Positions 58,721 to 64,000 of a stretch of 64,000 bases of DNA are shown piece after piece. A model generated the notes under the pieces. That model worked only from the letters and a program-made list of their open reading frames with translations. It ran no database searches and had not been told where the DNA came from. Origin of the DNA: Ehretia macrophylla (taxonomy: Eukaryota; Streptophyta; Magnoliopsida; Boraginales; Ehretiaceae); contig CM075781.1 in assembly GCA_037974665.1 (NCBI GenBank), forward strand, positions 33,209,235-33,273,234. The letters are read 5' to 3'. The first letter of the stretch is position 1, and each line of letters begins with the position of its first letter. The translations under genes and the position numbers were made by a program.

Positions 58721-59177
58721 TTATAATTCTTCAATTTTCTTCTCAAATTGATCAAACCCTAATTTCCCAAATTCGAACCCCCAAAACTTTTCAACAAACA
58801 AATCCAGCCACAACCACAGACGTTTGAATATAACTGTATATGTATATATATATATATATGTATTATGTGTATATATTTTTCTGCAGCTATATACACATTT
58901 ATGGTGTATGTATATATATGAGTGTGTGTGTTTTTATGTGGGGAAAAAAGAGAATTTAGAAATGAAATTATGCTTGCTTTATTGTGCTAAGCTGTAATAT
59001 GTACTGAGTGGAAATTGAGATAGCCACGCGTGTGATGGGACGGTGGTATGCACGGACCAATGAGTAGTGATCATGACGAGTAATGAACCAATCATTTTCT
59101 TTGAATATTGCTGTTGTGACACACATGTGAGTGTAAAGCGCGTAGAGGTTAGGGAATAATGAAAGTGATTATGTGGA

Positions 59178-59227
59178 TTGTTGTGAGATTTTCGACCAAA
59201 AAAAAAAAAAAAGGTTGTTGTGAGATT
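59178..59227 (+). mobile_element. Poly(A) stub insertion 3
   Basis: A 24-bp insert (59191-59214: TTCGACC, A-run, GG) is flanked by exact 13-bp repeats ttgttgtgagatt (59178-59190 and 59215-59227). Confidence 0.62.
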
Positions 59228-59426
59228 AATAGAATAAATAGAAAATTAGAATAATTGGCATAATATGATTTAAATGGGTGAAGGAACACAAATAGCCTGT
59301 ATAGCCCAAAATTGTGCTCATAGTTTCAGCAAAATGCTAAAAAATGATCTGCCCAAATAAGTGGATAGTTGATTTCGCGTATTTGAGGTGTCTACTCTAT
59401 ACTCAACGGGATAATTTGACTAAATG

Positions 59427-59525
59427 ATTTGGAATTTTTTTTGTTATTCTATTTCTGTGAGATTTGAATTTTAGTCTCTCAATTGTTAGAAAGGATAATT
59501 CACCACTAAATTACTCTTAAATCTC
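59427..59525 (-). mobile_element. Old, worn SINE-like sequence
   Basis: The minus strand reads AGTAATTTAGTGGTGAA, then CAAATCTCA, then an A-rich end, echoing box A, box B and tail of the SINEs in the derlin introns. Target repeats are not visible. Confidence 0.4.
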
Positions 59526-59960
59526 TACTTTAATATTTTTTTTATAGCTAAATTATTGTTTAAGGAATTATGCATTTTAGATTTGAACTTAACCATGGTA
59601 TGCTATCTTTGTGCATAAAAGGAAAGATAAGTAATTGTCGAGAGTTGTCTTTGACAAATATTTTAATGTTTAATAATAGTATTTCAGTCGAATATCTGTT
59701 ATTTAATTTAGTGAAAGATATTTATCAGACTTTTTGGAAGAGAATTGATGAAGTAATATTATTGAGGTTCAAAATTTATCTTTAAATTATGAGGTGTTAA
59801 TTTACATAATATATTTTTGAGGTTATCTAAAGATGGACTGATCCTTAACTAGAATAACTAGCGTAAGGTATATGAGATGATCAAATATTTAATTGGTAGA
59901 AACCTAACTTGATTAACCTATCGTCACCTTTTTCATATTAAATTTGGCACCCACTTCACA

Positions 59961-60007
59961 AGATAGTATGCAATAGTTTTTTTTTTTTTTTTTTTTGTCA
60001 AAGATAG
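59961..60007 (-). mobile_element. Possible poly(A) stub insertion 4
   Basis: On the minus strand TGAC is followed by a run of about 19 A and a 10-base filler, between two copies of aagatag. The target repeat is short, so this is weaker than the others. Confidence 0.35.
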
Positions 60008-60133
60008 CTTTTCGATTATGAGACACGTGATTTTTTCGTATTGGATGAGATTAGCTTTTCCTTTATTAGATACTTACATTTAGAATTTATGCTTTATTTA
60101 TCAAACAACTTTACTTCGTGAAAAAGACACAAT

Positions 60134-60189
60134 ATAGTTTGTTCTTTTGTTTTTTTTTTTTTTTGTTGTCGAAAACAACATAGTTTGTT
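60134..60189 (-). mobile_element. Poly(A) stub insertion 5
   Basis: An insert of about 36 bp (60144-60179) reads GTTGTTTTCGACAAC followed by a long A-run on the minus strand, flanked by exact 10-bp repeats atagtttgtt (60134-60143 and 60180-60189). The head GTTGTTTTCGACAAC can fold on itself. Confidence 0.58.
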
Positions 60190-60255
60190 AGTCTATTAAA
60201 GTAGCGCTTCTATTCTTTGATACTTATAGAGATGGAGTCCCTTCTGGTCACCAAG

Positions 60256-60327
60256 GGATCCGTGGCGCAATGGTAGCGCGTCTGACTCCAGATCAGAAGG
60301 TTGCGTGTTCGATTCACGTCGGGTTCA
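60256..60327 (+). tRNA. tRNA-Trp (anticodon CCA), nuclear
   Basis: A 72-base cloverleaf: acceptor 5' strand GGATCCG pairs with CGGGTTC (with G-T wobbles) plus discriminator A. D arm is GCGC-AATGGTA-GCGC, the anticodon arm TCTGA-CTCCAGA-TCAGA with CCA at 34-36, and the T arm GCGTG-TTCGATT-CACGT. There is no intron. It is the usual sequence of plant nuclear tRNA-Trp as I know it. Internal box A (TGGCGCAATGG) and box B (TTCGATTC, slightly off the common GGTTCGA) serve as promoter. A T-run (60363-60367) lies about 35 bases downstream and is the first candidate terminator. Confidence 0.96.
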
Positions 60328-60362
60328 ATCCCCCGGTCCACCCCTACATTCGGATCTAATTC

Positions 60363-60367
60363 TTTTT
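60363..60367 (+). terminator. Possible RNA polymerase III terminator of tRNA-Trp
   Basis: Five T in a row about 35 bp after the tRNA. It is the first T-run of four or more downstream. Confidence 0.5.
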
Positions 60368-60370
60368 CTC

Positions 60371-60427
60371 AATAATAAAAGTCCAATTGACAAAAAAGAA
60401 AAATAATAATAATAATAAAAGTCCAAT
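60371..60427 (+). mobile_element. Poly(A) stub insertion 6
   Basis: A 23-bp insert (60388-60410: TGACAAAAAAG, A-rich, AATAAT) is flanked by exact 17-bp repeats aataataaaagtccaat (60371-60387 and 60411-60427). Confidence 0.6.
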
Positions 60428-60615
60428 CACCACTACACAAGGTACAAATCTCTCAATGCAACAGAATGCCATACTCTATAGTTTTGAACAAACAGTAAAT
60501 GTATTGACTCTCAATAATATAAGTCTAATTACAAATACGTATAAATCTCTGAATGCATGATAATAAAATACTCTTTAATAGGCTAGTAAAAATAAACAAT
60601 AAAAATATTGACTCT
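60411..60615. repeat. Worn tandem duplication of about 100 bp after the tRNA
   Basis: 60411-60512 and 60513-60615 share aataataaaagtccaat / aataatataagtctaat, then acaaatctctcaatgca / ataaatctctgaatgca, then an ACTCT and TATTGACTCT ending. Identity is perhaps 70% by eye. Confidence 0.55.
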
Positions 60616-61021
60616 TGAACCAAATTTTACGAATTTAAATTCATTACTGGACTATTTTTACCTGTTTATTGGGTATATCACTGTATCAAAGTGAAGTCCA
60701 ATAAATTCTTTGTCATTAGAGAAAAGAAAAAAAAGTTCCATTTTAAAGTTTTATGAAGGCTTGTACTATTTCGTATCATTTAACATGTTACACTAAAATT
60801 TTAATCTTGCTACTTCCCGTACTAAAATACGTGACCAGTATCATAGCTCCATTTTCGCCTTTTCCTCTCTCAAAGCATTCAGCAAAAAGGTACAACCCCC
60901 CAAGCACAACGTACAACAGCACAAAGCACAAAACCCCCCCCCCCACAAAATCATCCTCCATCTCAAAACCCTTGTCGAAGTACTAGACCAATCCCCATCT
61001 TCAAAACCCTAACCCCCAAAA
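60616..61021. other. 5' flank of the PPR gene
   Basis: No gene seen. A C-run (60930-60943) and a C/A-rich stretch without ATG after 60760 precede the start codon and may be 5' leader. No clear TATA box. Confidence 0.5.
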
Positions 61022-62236
61022 ATGGCATTTCGCAACCAGCTCCGATCCCTCACCACCACTCTCCACCACCACCACCACCACCGCCACCACTTCTCAACCT
61101 CGAAAATCCTAAATCCCGACTCCAACGCTCCATTACTTGGCAAAGAAAAGTCACGCGCCGCCCTCTCCATCCTCCGGTTCGAAACCAACCCGGAACGCAT
61201 CCTCGAAGTCTGCCGGGCCGCCGCCCTTACCCCGGAATCCCACCTCGACCGCATCGTCTTCTCCAAAGCCATCAACAAGCTCAAATCCTCCACTTACTAC
61301 GACGGCATCCGGGAGTTTCTCGAAGAATGCAAAGCCCGGCCCGATATGCAATCTGAGCGGCACGCTTCCCATTTCATCGTCCTCTACGGCCAGGCCGGCC
61401 TGCTTCAGAACGCTTTCGATACATTTGATGAATTGGACAAGTTTGGGATCGAGAGGACTGTGCAAACGTTGAATTCGTTGCTTTTCGCGTGCATTTTGGC
61501 GAAAGAGTATGGAGAGATGAAGAGGGTTTTCGTGGATTTCCCGAAAAAGTATGAGATTAACCCGAATTTGAATACGTATAATACGGTGATTAAGGGGTTT
61601 TGTGAGTCTGGATCAGCAAATTCGGTGTATTCTGTACTGGCTGAGATGGATAGGAAACGTTTGAAGCCGAATGCCACAACGTTTACGACGATGATTGCGG
61701 GGTTTTATACGGAGGAGAAGTTTGAGGATGTTGGGAAAGTGTTGGAGTTGATGAAGAAGCATAATATGACGCCCGGGCTTAGTATTTATAACGTGAGGAT
61801 TCAGAGCTTGTGTAAGTTGAAGAGGTCGAAGGAGGCCAAGGCATTGTTGGATGGGATTTTGTCTAGAGGGATGAAGCCGAATAATGTTACTTACAGTAAT
61901 TTGATTCACGGGTTTTGTAGGGAAGGAGATTTGGAGGAAGCAAAGAGGTTGTTCGAGGAGATGGGGAAGAGAGGGTTGAAGCCCGAGAGTGACTGTTATT
62001 TTACGCTGGTGTACTTTTTGTGTCAGGGTAAGGATTTTGAGGCTGCGCTGAGGATCTGCATGGAGTGTATGGAGAGGGGATGGGTTCCAAATTTCTCGAC
62101 CATGAAGTCGCTTGTCGATGGGTTGGTGACCATCTCAAAAGTTAATGAGGCGCGGGAGATTATTGGGCAGTTGAAGGCGAAGTTCTCTAGGAATGCTGAT
62201 ATGTGGAGTGAGATTGAAGAGAATTTAACTAAGTAG
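61022..62236 (+). CDS. P-class pentatricopeptide repeat protein, mitochondrial type, 404 aa
   Basis: Intronless ORF, as is usual for plant PPR genes. Residues 1-35 are rich in Arg, Ser, Thr and His with few acids (RNQLRSLTTTL, a His run at 15-23, then HFSTSKIL), like a mitochondrial targeting peptide. From about residue 148 there are six or seven 35-residue P-type repeats, at about 149-183, 184-218, 219-253, 254-288, 289-323 and 324-358, with typical wording such as TYNTVIKGFCESG, TYSNLIHGFCREGDLEEAKRLFEEM and RGLKP. No E, DYW or SMR domain. Length and layout resemble Arabidopsis PPR336/rPPR1 (408 aa as I recall), a protein of the mitochondrial small ribosomal subunit; orthology is likely but not proven. 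The first 400 bases are far more GC-rich than the rest. Antisense ORFs across it are shadows. Confidence 0.92.
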   Translation: MAFRNQLRSLTTTLHHHHHHRHHFSTSKILNPDSNAPLLGKEKSRAALSILRFETNPERILEVCRAAALTPESHLDRIVFSKAINKLKSSTYYDGIREFLEECKARPDMQSERHASHFIVLYGQAGLLQNAFDTFDELDKFGIERTVQTLNSLLFACILAKEYGEMKRVFVDFPKKYEINPNLNTYNTVIKGFCESGSANSVYSVLAEMDRKRLKPNATTFTTMIAGFYTEEKFEDVGKVLELMKKHNMTPGLSIYNVRIQSLCKLKRSKEAKALLDGILSRGMKPNNVTYSNLIHGFCREGDLEEAKRLFEEMGKRGLKPESDCYFTLVYFLCQGKDFEAALRICMECMERGWVPNFSTMKSLVDGLVTISKVNEAREIIGQLKAKFSRNADMWSEIEENLTK

Positions 62237-63540
62237 AACGGATGAACATGGTATGCGATTACTTGCTCCTTCTTGATGTAATACCTTGGTGATAATAAAA
62301 TTTTCTTAGTACGATTTTGCTTTTTCTTAATGTGTTGAGGCAGCTACAACGTTTTTACTCGCTGTTGTCGATGAATTTCATGCTTTAGTTTAAGGATGTT
62401 AGTTATGGCACTTTAATCCGAACTGCTATTGTTCCAGATTCGGGCTGCCATGTCAAATGAGGAAATTTATTTGCATAATTGCATTTTGAAATTTCATGCT
62501 ATATCGAGACAGTTTCTTTGAAGTGCATAATTGTCAAACATGGGGATGATCTCTACCTTCTTTTGCTATATTAAGATGAATCTCTGATTTGGATTAAATA
62601 AAATACTTGCCTGATGACAACTTTAACTAGTACTTAAGGTGTAGTGATGCAATTTCTCAGATCATTTTACCTATTACTTAAAGTGTATTTCTTTGGTGAT
62701 TCCCTCTCCTTCCTGTTTAATCCAATTGTGAATCAGCAAGGATTAATGTGCACGGCTACATGCTCCTAGGTGATTGATAGCGAAGTAGTACCGTAAAGGA
62801 AGGGTGAAAAAAACCCCGTCGAAGAGTGAAATAGAACATAAAATTGTAAGCTTCCAAAGCAATGGGAGGATCCCTGGGCGTACCCTTAACAAGTCACTGC
62901 CTATGAGTTTGATCAGGCATCTCTGACATGGCTTGGGAGATTACAGTAGTATTTCAGAGACCATTTTACCTTTTGTACATGGCTTGCCTCTCTGACATGC
63001 ATTCAGGAAAGTGTATTGCGTGCCCCTCAGTCTCCTGAAATGAGGTGTTACACCGTTTACTGTAAAAGATTTATACTCAACGAGCTGCCTTAATAATCGG
63101 TCTGTTGAATTCTTTTTCAAATATTTAAATTGTAAGAGGCATTACTTGCGTTTTGAAATCTCAATCATCTTGATGTATCCTGCTAAATGAAAGCAGTTGG
63201 CTTTGACTTATCACTGAGATAGGAGTTACCTCTGTACCACCAATGAGAGTCATCCGGGCACCATATCAATTTGATTGACCCGGTCAAGGAAACCCACTCC
63301 TTCTAGATGCTATATCCCCTTGTTGGCAAAAGGTAAACGAAAAAGGAAAGAGAATAGGAACTAGGAGAGAGTTTTTGTTGGCTAGAAGTCATGAGCGCCA
63401 TGTATAAAATAGCACTTGAAAGTTTGAACTGCAACACAATTTCTTGCTTTCCTTTGAGTAGTATGAAACTGGGTAGAGGGATAGGTTGAGGGAGATTTTA
63501 CATATAGCTCTTCTTTTATTCTGTTTGATTTCTTTGTAGA
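62237..63540. other. 3' flank of the PPR gene, no gene recognised
   Basis: A polyadenylation-like AATAAA (about 62293-62298) lies 55-60 bp after the stop codon. The remaining sequence has no long ORF or recognisable repeat. Confidence 0.6.
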
Positions 63541-63741
63541 TTGTTATGGATAATATGGAGTTTGAGTTTTGAAACAACTAGAAATCTCTCGAAGTATCAA
63601 GTGTTTAGGTGGGTAAAGTTGGTTTTGATGCATGGGGAAGTTGAATTTAAAGGCTTAACAGAAATTGATACTGGTACAGCCGTGAAATTAGGTTTGCCTA
63701 GTGGCGGAGCGCTCTTGGGCTTTGTAGTTACGAAATCTTGA
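63541..63741 (+). other. Short unrecognised ORF, possible exon
   Basis: 66 codons from the first ATG. The part from about 63605 on has a coding-like composition (LMHGEVEFKGLTEIDTGTAV, then KLGLPSGGALLGFVVTKS). An acceptor-like TTTAG precedes GTGGGT at 63605-63610, so it could be a last exon or a gene fragment. No family recognised; no upstream exon found. Confidence 0.25.
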
Positions 63742-64000
63742 AACAATATCTTATCATGGTTCATGAGCACCTGAACAACTTTAGCTCAGATTAAGAGGTC
63801 TTTAGTCGGACTTAACTGCATTAACTGTTTCTTCTGACTACTACTCTGTAATTTCTATCTCCCACCATCTCCCTTTTCGCACTCGTAACCTCAAGTAACA
63901 TATGCCTGTAGGGATTTATAAAGACGTGCAAATTATGCTCTCCAGACATGGTGGTGACCTTCATAGTTTTATGACACCTGCTTCTCTTTCTGCCTCTAAT
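63742..64000. other. Right end of the window, no gene seen
   Basis: No ORF or repeat that I can support. Confidence 0.5.

Larger units (their letters stand above)
58721..60255. other. Derlin 5' flank and intergenic space
   Basis: 58721-59000 should hold the derlin 5' UTR and promoter; TA- and GT-rich runs make a TATA call unsafe. Further right are an old SINE-like stretch (59427-59525, minus) and three poly(A) stub inserts. The ORF at 59570-59785 is AT-rich and unrecognised. Confidence 0.6.

Noticed and set aside
61009-61909. Antisense ORFs over the PPR gene
   Set aside because: They are long because of the GC-rich and biased codon use of the sense gene. No known domains.
1-64000. CRISPR arrays, rRNA genes or bacterial operons
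   Set aside because: None seen. The direct repeats present are LTRs, microsatellites and target duplications, and the genes are spliced plant genes.

Overview
The window is nuclear DNA of a dicot plant. It holds three spliced or intact plant genes, a nuclear tRNA-Trp gene, a plastid-derived insert, and the plant-type transposons that surround them. I cannot name the species.

Positions 1-40109 are a graveyard of fossil virus and retrotransposon copies with no host gene. Its base is three copies of one endogenous pararetrovirus (Caulimoviridae, gene order MP-CP-protease-RT-RNase H, about 6.4-6.9 kb per unit). They lie in alternating orientation: A (minus, 171-5553 plus 12256-12846), B (plus, 12847-19735) and C (minus, 19736-20622 plus 33653-40109). 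A and B are head to head; B and C are tail to tail. Two related LTR retrotransposons with 2.5 kb LTRs and no recognisable gag or pol sit in copies A and C (elements 1 and 2), each with a 5-bp target duplication. A third element of the same lineage (element 3), in opposite orientation, sits inside the 5' LTR of element 2. A 510-bp TRIM element, a 250-bp solo LTR and the end of one more LTR element also lie in viral sequence.

Positions 40110-46260 are AT-rich intergenic DNA with an LTR remnant, a 1.47-kb solo LTR of copia type, foldback (MITE-like) elements and several tiny poly(A) insertions flanked by direct repeats.

Positions 46262-62236 are the gene-bearing part. A TOM1/TOM3-type seven-span membrane protein gene (plus, 11 exons, 291 aa, one GC-AG intron) carries a psaB-derived plastid fragment in an intron. 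A derlin gene (minus, 6 exons, 244 aa) carries two tRNA-derived SINEs in its introns. A tRNA-Trp(CCA) gene follows, then an intronless mitochondrial-type PPR gene (plus, 404 aa). TOM1 and derlin are convergent; derlin and PPR are divergent. The three genes have unrelated roles (tonoplast membrane protein, ER-associated degradation, mitochondrial ribosome or RNA), so no shared pathway is implied. From 62237 to 64000 I see only the PPR 3' flank and one short unrecognised ORF.
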